A DNA stretch of 64,000 bases from an uncultured Verrucomicrobia subdivision 3 bacterium (GTDB lineage Bacteria; Verrucomicrobiota; Verrucomicrobiae; Limisphaerales; UBA11358). Shown here one piece after another: positions 52,806 through 61,876 of this stretch. A model generated the notes under the pieces. It had not been told where the DNA came from. It did not search any database and was given only the letters and a program-made list of their open reading frames with translations. The position numbers and the translations under genes were made by a program. The stretch is taken from positions 17,848 through 81,847 of the forward strand of contig CAINDH010000132.1 of assembly GCA_903847285.1 (NCBI GenBank), given 5' to 3'. Each line of letters begins with the position of its first letter. Within the stretch, counting starts at the first letter, position 1.

Positions 52806-54695
52806 TCAAGGAAAGCGCACCAATTGCCATTTTTCAGCGGCGCGTCCGGCGCGCAGCTTCAACTGAAAATCCGCCACCGGCTCGGCGCCGGATTGTTGCC
52901 GCCAGTGGTCAGCACTGCCATCGCCCGGTTGCTCCAAATAATCCAGGCTGACGAGTGCGTATTGGACTTGGTTCTGGCGGATGGCGGCGGCGGAATCAGC
53001 GCGACTGATGTGAATAATCCGGCGCGAACCAAACGGCTGCCAGAGCGCGCCCTCCGGCTCGTCAAAGCCGATGAAGCCAAGGCGGCGCGTGTCCAGCGGC
53101 AATTGTTCCAGAACTGCGGCAAAACCAGCCGCCCGATTTCCGAAGACCGAATAAACCGCCCAGGCGCGTTGCAGTAACGGCTTTGCCGAATGTTCGGCAT
53201 CGAAATGTTTCAGGACGGTGGTGGCCGGCCACAACGGACGTTGCGGCGCGATGATCACCAGCACGGTGGCGGCGGAAAAAATCAGCAGGGCCAGGATGCG
53301 TCCCGCTCCGCGCCGGAGTTGCGCGCCGGCATCCAGCAGCGGCAGGACGAGCAGGGGATACACCGGTAGAAAATATCGCGCCGGGCCGCTCGCGCCGGAC
53401 TTCATCATGATCACCACCACGCCCAGCCAGAGGGACGCGAAGAAAATAAATTCGAACCGGAAAATTCCGTTGATGCCCGGCCAGTTATTGCTACGGAAAT
53501 TTTTTAATTTCCAAATCAACAGCAGCAATAGCAATCCGCTCAAGCCGCAGCCCAGCCCGCCGAATTCCTCTGTCTGCAAGTCCGGTAATTTGTTTTCGGC
53601 GAGACCGGCCTCCATGTTCGCGTGCAGATCCTGCGACAGCTTTGCGGGCGTGATCCGCGTCATGAAACTTTCCCATTGATGGCCAAAGGGAAAAGCCGGC
53701 GGCACGAGGTTCGACGAGAAGAGCGACACCACGTTTGCGAAAAGGCGCAGCGTTTCCACCCGGCCGTTCATGGCCATGCCGCCGATGGTAGCCTGCTCCA
53801 TTTTCAAACCGGTCCAGTCGTGGCAGGCGCGCCAGTTCATCACCGCCGTGGGTAGTAACGAGGCGGAAGCGGCGAATAAAATCAGCGCGAGCGTGGCGAG
53901 CGGGCGGCGCGGGAGAATTTTCCACGCGGGCAGAATGGCGATGGCCCACGGCAGCAGCAGCACGAGGTTGAATGCTTTCACCGCGGTCATCAGCGCCGCC
54001 GCGAGGCTGGCAATGCTCACATCGGAGAAATTTTTCGAGCGGCGGGCGCGCAGGGCAAATTCAAACGCCGTCAGGGTCAGCACCGCGCCGAACATATCAT
54101 TCAAGATGCTGCCCGATTGCAGCACGTAGCCGTAGCCGCTGGGGAAAAGCCACATCCAGTGCCACGCCGCGCGCGGGCCCACGCCCAGCCGTGTGAGCAC
54201 TGCGAAAATTCTTCCGGGCAGCAGCAAGAATGAAATTACGTTTAGCAGAAACACGAACCGGTCTGTGTGCAGGAATAAAAATTGCGGGGCAGTGAGCCAT
54301 TCAAAACCGGCGGTGCGGGTGTTTAGCCGCTGAAAATCGGTGTGGATCCAATGCCAGCCGTTTTCCGCCAGCCAGTTCAGGACGCGGGGCGTGCGATACG
54401 CGAGCGCGTCAAAATTTACCGGGGCGTAGAGCGCGCCGCCCAAAAATGCCAGCGCGGTCAGGCTGAGAAAGCACAGCGGAAAAAGTCGCTTGAAACGGCG
54501 GCGGAATTTGGGCGGGTGAATCCGGGGAAAAAGTTGCGCACTGGTCTTTTGTTTCCAAAACCAAAGTGCGCCGAAGCCGAGGGCGAAGACGAGCGCATAA
54601 CCGGTTTTGTCCAGTCGGTGCAACGCGGAAAGCATCCAGCCCGCGCAATTGAGATACGCACAAAACCAAATCCAGATGACAGCAGCGGAGGGCAT
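52806..54695 (-). CDS. Polytopic membrane protein, GT-C-like, paralogue of the protein at 11711-13597
   Basis: 629 residues from ATG 54695 (GTG 54713 would overlap the preceding gene by ten bases). Ten or more membrane helices with 'APVNFDALAYRTPRVLNWLA' in the first large loop and 'FPSGYGYVLQSGSILNDMFG' mid-protein. The C-terminal 'LGFIGFDEPEGALWQPFGSR' region parallels 'ISNGEEPVAAWWKPYGQRR' of the paralogue. Location between a DPM1-like GT2 and an AAA protein in a glycan cluster supports a polyprenyl-phosphate-sugar-dependent transferase, but no catalytic residue is established. Confidence 0.68.
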   Translation of the reverse strand: MPSAAVIWIWFCAYLNCAGWMLSALHRLDKTGYALVFALGFGALWFWKQKTSAQLFPRIHPPKFRRRFKRLFPLCFLSLTALAFLGGALYAPVNFDALAYRTPRVLNWLAENGWHWIHTDFQRLNTRTAGFEWLTAPQFLFLHTDRFVFLLNVISFLLLPGRIFAVLTRLGVGPRAAWHWMWLFPSGYGYVLQSGSILNDMFGAVLTLTAFEFALRARRSKNFSDVSIASLAAALMTAVKAFNLVLLLPWAIAILPAWKILPRRPLATLALILFAASASLLPTAVMNWRACHDWTGLKMEQATIGGMAMNGRVETLRLFANVVSLFSSNLVPPAFPFGHQWESFMTRITPAKLSQDLHANMEAGLAENKLPDLQTEEFGGLGCGLSGLLLLLLIWKLKNFRSNNWPGINGIFRFEFIFFASLWLGVVVIMMKSGASGPARYFLPVYPLLVLPLLDAGAQLRRGAGRILALLIFSAATVLVIIAPQRPLWPATTVLKHFDAEHSAKPLLQRAWAVYSVFGNRAAGFAAVLEQLPLDTRRLGFIGFDEPEGALWQPFGSRRIIHISRADSAAAIRQNQVQYALVSLDYLEQPGDGSADHWRQQSGAEPVADFQLKLRAGRAAEKWQLVRFP

Positions 54696-54703
54696 TCTAA
54701 AAT

Positions 54704-56224
54704 TTAATCGCACGGCACGGTGCGGGTGGCGGCCCAGGCGCGTAGCTCTTGGACTTTTTCCGACATGACGACCGAGAGTGGGCGCGTCTGGCGGATTTCC
54801 GTGAGTAAATCTTCCTGCGTCAGCGTGTGGCGGCGTGCGTAGGCGGAATACATTCCCGAGACGACGGCTTGCTCAATTTCCGAGCCGGAAAATCCACTTG
54901 TAGCTTCCACCAGTGCGGCTAAATCAAACTGCGCGGCGTCGAGCGCGCGTTTGCGGAGATGAATCAGGAGAATGTCGCGGCGATTTTCGGCTGACGGCAA
55001 ATCCACAAAAAAGATTTCATCGAAGCGGCCTTTGCGGACGAGTTCCGGCGGCAGGCGCATGATGTCGTTTGCGGTCGCCACGACGAACACGGGCTTTTTG
55101 CGCTCAGACATCCACGTCAGGAACGTTCCCAGAATGCGGCGCGAGAGGCCGTCGTCATCGCTCTGCACCGCCACGCCTTTTTCGATCTCGTCCATCCACA
55201 ACACGCAGGGCGCCATCACTTCGGCGGTCTCAAATGCCTTGCGCAGATTGCGCTCGGTCTCGCCGTAGTATTTGTTGTAGAGCACGCCGAAATCGAGGCG
55301 CAGTAGCGGCGCGTGGAAAATCGCGGCGGCAGCTTTGGCCACCAGGCTTTTGCCGCAGCCTTGCACGCCCAGCAACAGCAAGCCGCGCGGTGGGTCGAGG
55401 TGCACCTCGGTTTCTTCGAGAAAGAATTCTTTGCGGACTTCCAGCCAGCGACGCAGGTGTTTCATCCCGCCGATTTCGGAAAACTTCGTCGTGTCATGCT
55501 CGAAGGACAGCACGCCGTCACGGCTGAGCAATTCATATTTGGCGCGCATCACCTCGGGAATTTCTGTCTCGGAAATGATGCCGTGGTCATTGATGGCCTT
55601 GCGCGCGAGCCGTCGCACATCCGTGGCGGACAATCCGACGAGATTGCGCACGAGCAGGTCAATCACCTTGTTTGTGGTCTGCACATCGCGCTGGCCGTGT
55701 TCCGCGCCCCACTCGCCGGCCACGTCGAAAACAATTCCCCGCACTTCATCCGGCGACGGCAGCGGCAGGCGAAACTCGGCAGTGAAAGGCAACAATTCCT
55801 CTGGCATTTTCACCGTTGGCCCCGCGAGCACGACGGTGGAAAAATGTTTTTGATAGGAGAGCGCGATGTCTTTCAAATGCCGGATGTGAACGGCATCGGT
55901 AAGGTGTGGATGAAAGTCCAGCAGCACAAACAGCGAATGGCGCGCAGAGGTCTTGATGTAATTCAGCACCTCGTGCGATTTGGTAACAGATATCATCGGC
56001 TGATCGGCAGGATCAAGCGCTTCCAAACCTTCCGTTACTGTCCAGCGAAACGCTTTGAGCTGCATTCGCTGCGCAATCTGCCGCACCACACGCAGGATCT
56101 GGGTTTCCTCCGCACTCTCCAGCATGATCAGCGGCGTGCGCGAGCGGACGATGGCCTCTAGGTCGCGGATGGGGCTTTCAGTGAACACGCCGCCGGTGGC
56201 GTATTTGGGTGATGGAGAATTCAT
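54704..56224 (-). CDS. Ycf46-like AAA+ ATPase
   Basis: 506 residues. The N-terminal ~240 residues are the domain characteristic of Ycf46 proteins of cyanobacteria and plastids ('[20 protein letters not shown]'). A degenerate first AAA module may be included ('[12 protein letters not shown]'). The active AAA domain has Walker A '[18 protein letters not shown]', Walker B '[13 protein letters not shown]' and arginine-finger region '[16 protein letters not shown]', then '[14 protein letters not shown]'. Ycf46 has been linked to photosynthesis/CO2 responses in cyanobacteria, but its molecular role is unknown and this host shows no photosynthesis genes here. It heads the minus-strand glycan run. 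Confidence 0.82.
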   Translation of the reverse strand: MNSPSPKYATGGVFTESPIRDLEAIVRSRTPLIMLESAEETQILRVVRQIAQRMQLKAFRWTVTEGLEALDPADQPMISVTKSHEVLNYIKTSARHSLFVLLDFHPHLTDAVHIRHLKDIALSYQKHFSTVVLAGPTVKMPEELLPFTAEFRLPLPSPDEVRGIVFDVAGEWGAEHGQRDVQTTNKVIDLLVRNLVGLSATDVRRLARKAINDHGIISETEIPEVMRAKYELLSRDGVLSFEHDTTKFSEIGGMKHLRRWLEVRKEFFLEETEVHLDPPRGLLLLGVQGCGKSLVAKAAAAIFHAPLLRLDFGVLYNKYYGETERNLRKAFETAEVMAPCVLWMDEIEKGVAVQSDDDGLSRRILGTFLTWMSERKKPVFVVATANDIMRLPPELVRKGRFDEIFFVDLPSAENRRDILLIHLRKRALDAAQFDLAALVEATSGFSGSEIEQAVVSGMYSAYARRHTLTQEDLLTEIRQTRPLSVVMSEKVQELRAWAATRTVPCD

Positions 56225-56354
56225 TCGGCGGCACTAGGCTTACGAAAACGACGCGCGGTTCAAGGAAAAAAACTGCCGCCCGCCGCGTCGCCGCATTTTC
56301 GTGCGATGGCTTTCGGGCGCGTTTGCCGTATGTTAGGCGCACCCCAATCACCTG

Positions 56355-59300
56355 ATGAAATTTTTGCGCCGCACCGCGTCCGCCGCGACTTTGTTATTTG
56401 CACTCGTGCCGCACGCGTCAATCGCCGGGAACACTTCCGTCCACACGACGTGGCTCTGGCATCTGCATCAGCCGCTTTATTGGCCGGACCGCCGCGACTA
56501 CGGGACTGACCATTACGAAAACGCGTGGGACACGATTCAAAAACAAAATGGCGGGCGGGCGCATCCATCGCCGGAAATTTTGAGCACCATTTTTGGCGCG
56601 GGCGACCGCGTGGCGGCGTATCAATCCGGTCCCAAGAATACCATCGGCGGCTTGCTCGGTTACGCGAACGCCGGTGCGCAGGTGACGTATTCCGGCGCGC
56701 TTATTGAAAATGTCCAAAGCCTTGCCAGCGCCGGGCAGCTTGGTTACGGCAACGGCTGGAATGGCGCAAATCAAACCGCGCGCGGCTGGACGACAAGCGG
56801 CGGCAAACCGCGCATGGACTTGGTGAACTTTACGTATCACCACGCGCTCGCGCCGTTGCTGTCGGATGAAACGTTGGAGATGGAATTACGAATCCAGCAG
56901 CGGCAGATGGATATTTTCTGGGGCACAAGTCCTGCCGGTTCCAAAGGATATTTCCCGGCCGAAACTTGTTTCAGCGAACGCATGATTCCGATTCTGAAAA
57001 AGGTTGGCATCAATTGGACGGTCATCGCTAACCCGCATCTTGCCCGCGCGTGCGCGGATTTTCCGGTTGTCACCGGCAGCGGCGGTGAGATGTGCGACCT
57101 GCCGAATCTCGCAGACCAATTGAATCCTGCGCAGGGTGCGGGCAGTTATCGGCGGCTCACGATTGATCGCGGCTGCGCGCCGATTCAGACCGCGCCGTTT
57201 GGTTTTCAGCTGCATTACGCGCGCTACATTGATCCAGCGACGGGCGCGGAGAGCAAAATCATTCTCGCGCCGAGCGATCAGGCGTTCGGCTGGAAAGACA
57301 GTTACAGCACCTGGGATTTGGGGCTGACGGATTTTGTCGCTGGCAAAAATAGTCCCGTCAAGCCGTCGCTCGTGTTCTGTGCGCACGACGGCGACAACGC
57401 CTGGAGCGGCGGCAGTTCCTACTACAACGAATGGGTCGGCAACATGGCGGGTCAGGCGGCGGCGAAAGGTTACGAGCCGACGACCGTCGAGCAATTCATC
57501 GCCGATTTTCCGCCGGATACGAATGACGTCGTGCACGTCGAGGACGGCGGCTGGGTTTATGCCGATGGCGACATGGGCTCGCCGATGTTCATCAACTGGC
57601 ACTGGCCGCCGAGCTATTCGAGCGCAGGAAAAAACATCGTTGATCCCAGCCTTGGCGTGAGCGACAAGGCTGACAACTGGCGCGTGATCATCGCCACGGA
57701 AAATCGCGTGAAGACCGCGCAGCAAATTTCCGGGGCGACCCCGCGCATTGACCAGGTGCGCGACCCCGGCAGTTTTGCCACGACACCGAACGCCGTCGAA
57801 CTCGGCTGGCATTATTATCTCGGCTCGCTCGACAGCGGCTTTGTTTATTACGGCTGCCACGATGACGAATGTCAGCGCGCTGTCACCGCGCAATCGAACG
57901 CGGTGCGGAATGTGAATGCCATTTTATCCGGCAATCCAACCGCCGACACCACGCCGCCGACGGTTTTTATTCCGCAGCGTCATCCGTGGAATCCCGGCGG
58001 CACAAACTTTGGCGTGCAATACGGCTATCAGCTCAAGGTCGCGGCGGATTCAGATTTCTGGATTTGGACTTATGCTTACGACGTGAGCGGCATCACGAAT
58101 GTGAGTCTCGTGCTTCGCGTGAATGGCGCGAACCCGCCGACGAGCGACCAGTTCAAGACCTTCGCCGGCGGCGGACTCACCGGCGCGTGGCAGACAAGCA
58201 ACATGACGCTACGCGTCGTTGCGCCCGTCATCGGCGCGAATCCGCAATATATCGCGGACTATTATTATTCCCAAGTGACGAGCATCTCGAACGCGTTCGT
58301 GGATTATTATGTCAGCGCGACCGATGCGCGCGGCAATACTTTCAAGTCGCCCATTCAGCACGTTTATGTTGGCGCGGGCAGTGGTGGTGCTTCTGGTGGG
58401 GGCGGGGTCAGCGGCCCGGTCAGCTTGTTGCCCACAAATCCCATCGCCGGAAATTCCGTAACGATTCAATACAATGCGACGGGCAGAAATCTTTCCGCAG
58501 CGAACCCGGTAAAAATCCATCTCGGTTGGAACAACTGGGGCACGGTTGCGTCGCCGGATGCGAGTATGGCTTTCAATTCCGCATCCAACTGGTGGGAATA
58601 TACCACGACCGTTTCCGCGAACGCCACGCAACTCGACTGCGTGTTCAACAATGGCTCCGGCACTTGGGACAATAACGGTGGCGCGGACTGGCATTTCTCT
58701 GTGACGGCGAACACCAATACCATCGCGCCATCACAGCCGCAGAATCTTTCTGTCACGCCCGTCGCTACGAACCAGATCAATCTCACATGGTCGGCGGCAT
58801 CCGGTGCGGGCATTTATTTTGTGACCCGTGACAGCCTGACTATCGCGAACACGGCGGTGGCGAGTTACGCAGACACCGGGCTCGCGGCAAATTCTTCGCA
58901 TTGCTATTCCGTCATCGCGTCGAACAGTGTCGGCGCATCCGCCGCCAGCGGGTTGGTTTGCACAAATACTTTGGCGGCGGTGACAAGCCTGCCCGCGTTC
59001 GTGATGGACGGCACGAATGATTCCGCCGGCTATCTGCTCGCGAACAACGGCATGGTGCTTTACGGCGCGATGCGCGGCACGACGCTCTACGTCGCGACGT
59101 GGTCGCCGGGCACGAGCGGCCCGAATGACCATTTTATTTTCGTGACTGATCAGTTGCTCCCCGCCGGGGCTGCCGCGCCGTGGGCGAAGGCGGGAACCGT
59201 AGCGCGCAATGGAAATAAGCCTTTCCTCGCGAGCGAAAGTCTTGGCACTTACGTCGGTTGGTTCGCGAATAATAGCGCGACAAACTGGCCGTGCGCAAAA

Positions 59301-59771
59301 TCCTCAAGCAGCAGCGGCGCGCTGGAAGGAACGCTCGATCTCGTGGCCGCATTCGGTTCCGTGCCGGCGAATATTTATCTGTGCGCCGCCGCGTATCAGA
59401 CCGCTGACGGTGGCGCGCTGGCATCACAATCGCCCACGGGTTCTGGCGCAAATATCGAAACCAATGAATTCTTCGTGCTGCCGCTGGCCGCGCTCCGTGA
59501 TTCGTGGGGCAACGGCACGCTGGATTTGTGCGACCCGCAGCGCGGGTTCAAAATCAATTCCGCCGTGCCGCAAAACACGAACCGTGTGTTGAATTTTTCC
59601 GTGATGCCGGGTCGCAGTTATCAAATCCAATACGCCACGCAGCTCGGCGGGGCGTGGAGCAATCTGCCCGTGACAAACATCGCCGTTCCGCCGCAGACGA
59701 TCCTGAATTTTACTGACGCACCGCCCGCCGGAACCCCCCAGCGTTTTTATCGTGTGAAGCTGCTGCCGTGA
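56355..59771 (+). CDS. Secreted GH57-like glycoside hydrolase with CBM25-like and FN3 domains
   Basis: 1138 residues, signal peptide ending near 'HASIAG'. The catalytic domain (~25-530) follows the GH57 plan: 'TTWLWHLHQPLYWPDRR' at the start, candidate nucleophile E203 in 'YFPAETCFSERM', and candidate acid D345 in 'CAHDGDNAWSGG'. Residues ~684-785 resemble a CBM25 starch-binding module ('IHLGWNNWGTV', 'NNGGADWHFSV'). An FN3 domain follows at ~795-875, then a unique region and the C-terminal domain ending 'PQRFYRVKLLP'. Predicted extracellular alpha-glucan hydrolase. A two-component pair follows immediately, so glucan sensing and degradation may be linked. Confidence 0.82.
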   Translation: MKFLRRTASAATLLFALVPHASIAGNTSVHTTWLWHLHQPLYWPDRRDYGTDHYENAWDTIQKQNGGRAHPSPEILSTIFGAGDRVAAYQSGPKNTIGGLLGYANAGAQVTYSGALIENVQSLASAGQLGYGNGWNGANQTARGWTTSGGKPRMDLVNFTYHHALAPLLSDETLEMELRIQQRQMDIFWGTSPAGSKGYFPAETCFSERMIPILKKVGINWTVIANPHLARACADFPVVTGSGGEMCDLPNLADQLNPAQGAGSYRRLTIDRGCAPIQTAPFGFQLHYARYIDPATGAESKIILAPSDQAFGWKDSYSTWDLGLTDFVAGKNSPVKPSLVFCAHDGDNAWSGGSSYYNEWVGNMAGQAAAKGYEPTTVEQFIADFPPDTNDVVHVEDGGWVYADGDMGSPMFINWHWPPSYSSAGKNIVDPSLGVSDKADNWRVIIATENRVKTAQQISGATPRIDQVRDPGSFATTPNAVELGWHYYLGSLDSGFVYYGCHDDECQRAVTAQSNAVRNVNAILSGNPTADTTPPTVFIPQRHPWNPGGTNFGVQYGYQLKVAADSDFWIWTYAYDVSGITNVSLVLRVNGANPPTSDQFKTFAGGGLTGAWQTSNMTLRVVAPVIGANPQYIADYYYSQVTSISNAFVDYYVSATDARGNTFKSPIQHVYVGAGSGGASGGGGVSGPVSLLPTNPIAGNSVTIQYNATGRNLSAANPVKIHLGWNNWGTVASPDASMAFNSASNWWEYTTTVSANATQLDCVFNNGSGTWDNNGGADWHFSVTANTNTIAPSQPQNLSVTPVATNQINLTWSAASGAGIYFVTRDSLTIANTAVASYADTGLAANSSHCYSVIASNSVGASAASGLVCTNTLAAVTSLPAFVMDGTNDSAGYLLANNGMVLYGAMRGTTLYVATWSPGTSGPNDHFIFVTDQLLPAGAAAPWAKAGTVARNGNKPFLASESLGTYVGWFANNSATNWPCAKSSSSSGALEGTLDLVAAFGSVPANIYLCAAAYQTADGGALASQSPTGSGANIETNEFFVLPLAALRDSWGNGTLDLCDPQRGFKINSAVPQNTNRVLNFSVMPGRSYQIQYATQLGGAWSNLPVTNIAVPPQTILNFTDAPPAGTPQRFYRVKLLP

Positions 59772-59772
59772 C

Positions 59773-59801
59773 TTGTGCATTGAAAGATTCAGGCGCATAA
59801 T
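59773..59801 (+). promoter_or_regulatory. Putative promoter of the second two-component operon (leaderless)
   Basis: -35 TTGTGC (59773-59778), 17-base spacer, -10 CATAAT (59796-59801). Transcription start is expected at about 59808, exactly the kinase ATG. The box begins one base after the GH57 stop codon. Confidence 0.45.
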
Positions 59802-59807
59802 TTTTTC

Positions 59808-61229
59808 ATGTTCCAGCAAGCCGCCACCATTGCGCTGATTGTTTGCGCGCTAGTTGTTTCCCCGTCGGCGCGGGCCACGGTCTTGTGGTCGGACTCGGGA
59901 AAAGTTCTCATTCACGAAAACAGTGAGGGCACGGATATTTTACACGGCGCAGCCAAGCGCGGCGCGACGGCGAGCGATACGTTGTATTTCAAGTTCCACA
60001 TTGACCCGCTCTCTGATGTCGGCACGGAGGAGTATTTGGCAGGCCTACAATTTTTTGAAGGCCCCGCAGAAAAATTTGGTCTGGGTAATTCGCTGAAGGC
60101 TTACGGTTACAGTGCGTTCAAGACTATGGAGCAGGGCGCGAATAATAATATTTTTGGCGACGTGGATTTGCGCTCCGGCAGCCCTGAGGCGTTTGAGGCG
60201 GGAAAAACTGTCAGCTACGAACTGCCACGGCGCGGACAGGAGCGGACCATCGTATTCAAGGTCCAATATGTCCCCGGCGGCGAAGACAAGGTCACGGTCT
60301 GGATGGATCCCTATCTGACGCCGGGTGCGACGGAGGAAAGTCAGCCCGAAAAACTCACGACGCATTTCAAGGCGGACGGCAAGTTTGACGCCATTCATCT
60401 GCGGCATAACGGCAATGGTGGAGGTTGGTATTTCAGCGACGTAGAAATCGCCACGTCGTTCAATGATTTGATCGTGCCGCATTTCTGGCAACGCTTTTGG
60501 TTTGGTGCGCTGGTGCTGCTGGTGCTGCTCGCTGGGGTGGTCACGACGGTGCGCGTCACGGAGAAAAGAAAATTTCAACGGCAGTTGCAGCGCGCCGAGC
60601 AGGAGCGGGCGCTGGAGCAAGAACGTTCCCGCATCGCGCAGGATTTACATGATGAACTCGGCTCCATGCTGACACGGCTCTCGCTGCTGAGTGGCCTGTT
60701 GAGTGCGGACAAGGACAACCCGGAACAAGTTGCGATGCACGCAGGGAAAATTTCGCAGTCCGCCGATCAGACCGTGCGCGCGCTGGAGGAAATTGTCTGG
60801 GCAGTGCGCCCTGGCAGCGACTCGTTGCAGAGTTTGGTGGAATACCTCGCGCACTTCGCCAACGAACTGTTTGGAGCAGGTGCGACTCGTTGCCGACTGG
60901 ATTTACCGGCGGAAGTGCCGGCGCGCACGCTGCCGCCGGAAGTGCGCCACAACATTTTTCTCATCGCCAAAGAGGCGCTGACGAACGCCTTAAAACACGC
61001 AGGGTGCAGCGTTGTCCAGATGCAGGTTAAAACTGACGGACAAAATTTCAAAATGGTCATCGCCGACGATGGCAAAGGTTTTGATGTTAGCGCGACGACC
61101 AACAGCCAGCGCAACGGCTTGGGCAACATGAAGCGCCGCGCGGAAGCGGTGGGCGGGCAGTTGGTCGTGACTAGTGAACCAGGCCAAGGCGCGCGCGTGG
61201 TGTTCACCGTGGATTTTTCAAACCCATAA
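59808..61229 (+). CDS. Sensor histidine kinase, HisKA_3 type, with periplasmic jelly-roll-like input domain
   Basis: 473 residues. Signal peptide/anchor at 1-24, then a ~200-residue extracytoplasmic domain with a beta-rich pattern ('DTLYFKFHIDPL', 'IVFKVQYVPGGEDKVTVW') that may bind carbohydrate, one membrane helix (~232-250), a coiled coil, HisKA_3 with phospho-acceptor H281 in 'QDLHDELGSML', and HATPase_c with 'IADDGKGFD'. Kinase half is paralogous to the kinase at 26788-29754, but the input domain is completely different. Five bases separate it from its response regulator. Confidence 0.92.
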   Translation: MFQQAATIALIVCALVVSPSARATVLWSDSGKVLIHENSEGTDILHGAAKRGATASDTLYFKFHIDPLSDVGTEEYLAGLQFFEGPAEKFGLGNSLKAYGYSAFKTMEQGANNNIFGDVDLRSGSPEAFEAGKTVSYELPRRGQERTIVFKVQYVPGGEDKVTVWMDPYLTPGATEESQPEKLTTHFKADGKFDAIHLRHNGNGGGWYFSDVEIATSFNDLIVPHFWQRFWFGALVLLVLLAGVVTTVRVTEKRKFQRQLQRAEQERALEQERSRIAQDLHDELGSMLTRLSLLSGLLSADKDNPEQVAMHAGKISQSADQTVRALEEIVWAVRPGSDSLQSLVEYLAHFANELFGAGATRCRLDLPAEVPARTLPPEVRHNIFLIAKEALTNALKHAGCSVVQMQVKTDGQNFKMVIADDGKGFDVSATTNSQRNGLGNMKRRAEAVGGQLVVTSEPGQGARVVFTVDFSNP

Positions 61230-61234
61230 TAACT

Positions 61235-61876
61235 ATGCAAATAAAAGTCGCCATCGTGGATGATGATGAAGGTATCCGCAGCAGCCTGTCCGCGCTCATC
61301 AAGCGCGCCGCTGGGTTTAAGCTCACCGGCGAATTCGCCAACGGCGAGAGCGCGCTCAAGGAGATTCCCCAAAATCTTCCCGACGTCGTGCTGATGGATA
61401 TCAATTTACCCGGTATGAAGGGCTATGACTGTGTGCGCCAACTCAAGGCGGCGCAGCCGACGGTGCAATTTCTCATGCTTACAGTTTATGAGGATAGCGA
61501 CTCGCTGTTCAATTCACTGCGTGCCGGGGCGAGTGGTTATCTGCTCAAGCGCACGGCGAGTGCACGGTTGCTGGAGGCAATCAAAGATGTATTTGAAGGC
61601 GGCTCTCCGATGTCGCCTCAACTTGCCCGGCGTGTGGTGCAATTTTTTTCCACGCCCGCGCCGGAAAACGCATCGCTCGCCAAACTCACGCCGGCGGAGC
61701 GGGAATTTCTCGACCAGCTTTCAAAGGGCTATGCCTACAAGGAGATTGCCGACCGCATGGGTATCAGCATTGATACTGTGCGTAGCTATGTGCGGACGGT
61801 TTATGAAAAACTTCACGTTCATTCCCGCACCGAGGCGGTAGTGAAATACCTCCGCGGCGGAGAAATTAAAAAATGA
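61235..61876 (+). CDS. NarL/LuxR-family response regulator
   Basis: 213 residues. Receiver with 'VDDDEG' acidic pocket, phospho-acceptor D55 in 'VLMDINLPGMKG', 'YLLKR' lysine; LuxR helix-turn-helix 'LTPAEREFLDQLSKG' through 'TVRSYVRTVYEKLHVHSR'. Partner of the kinase immediately upstream. Its stop overlaps the start of the DUF1080 gene (ATGA), an uncommon coupling of a regulator with a secreted carbohydrate-active protein. Confidence 0.94.
   Translation: MQIKVAIVDDDEGIRSSLSALIKRAAGFKLTGEFANGESALKEIPQNLPDVVLMDINLPGMKGYDCVRQLKAAQPTVQFLMLTVYEDSDSLFNSLRAGASGYLLKRTASARLLEAIKDVFEGGSPMSPQLARRVVQFFSTPAPENASLAKLTPAEREFLDQLSKGYAYKEIADRMGISIDTVRSYVRTVYEKLHVHSRTEAVVKYLRGGEIKK

Noticed and set aside
55313..56161. 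282-codon plus-strand frame opposite the Ycf46-like gene
   Set aside because: Antisense to intact Walker A and B motifs; histidine- and arginine-rich translation without family features.
56886..57893. 335-codon minus-strand frame opposite the GH57 domain
   Set aside because: Antisense to the GH57 catalytic motifs; Arg/Ala-rich artefact of codon bias.
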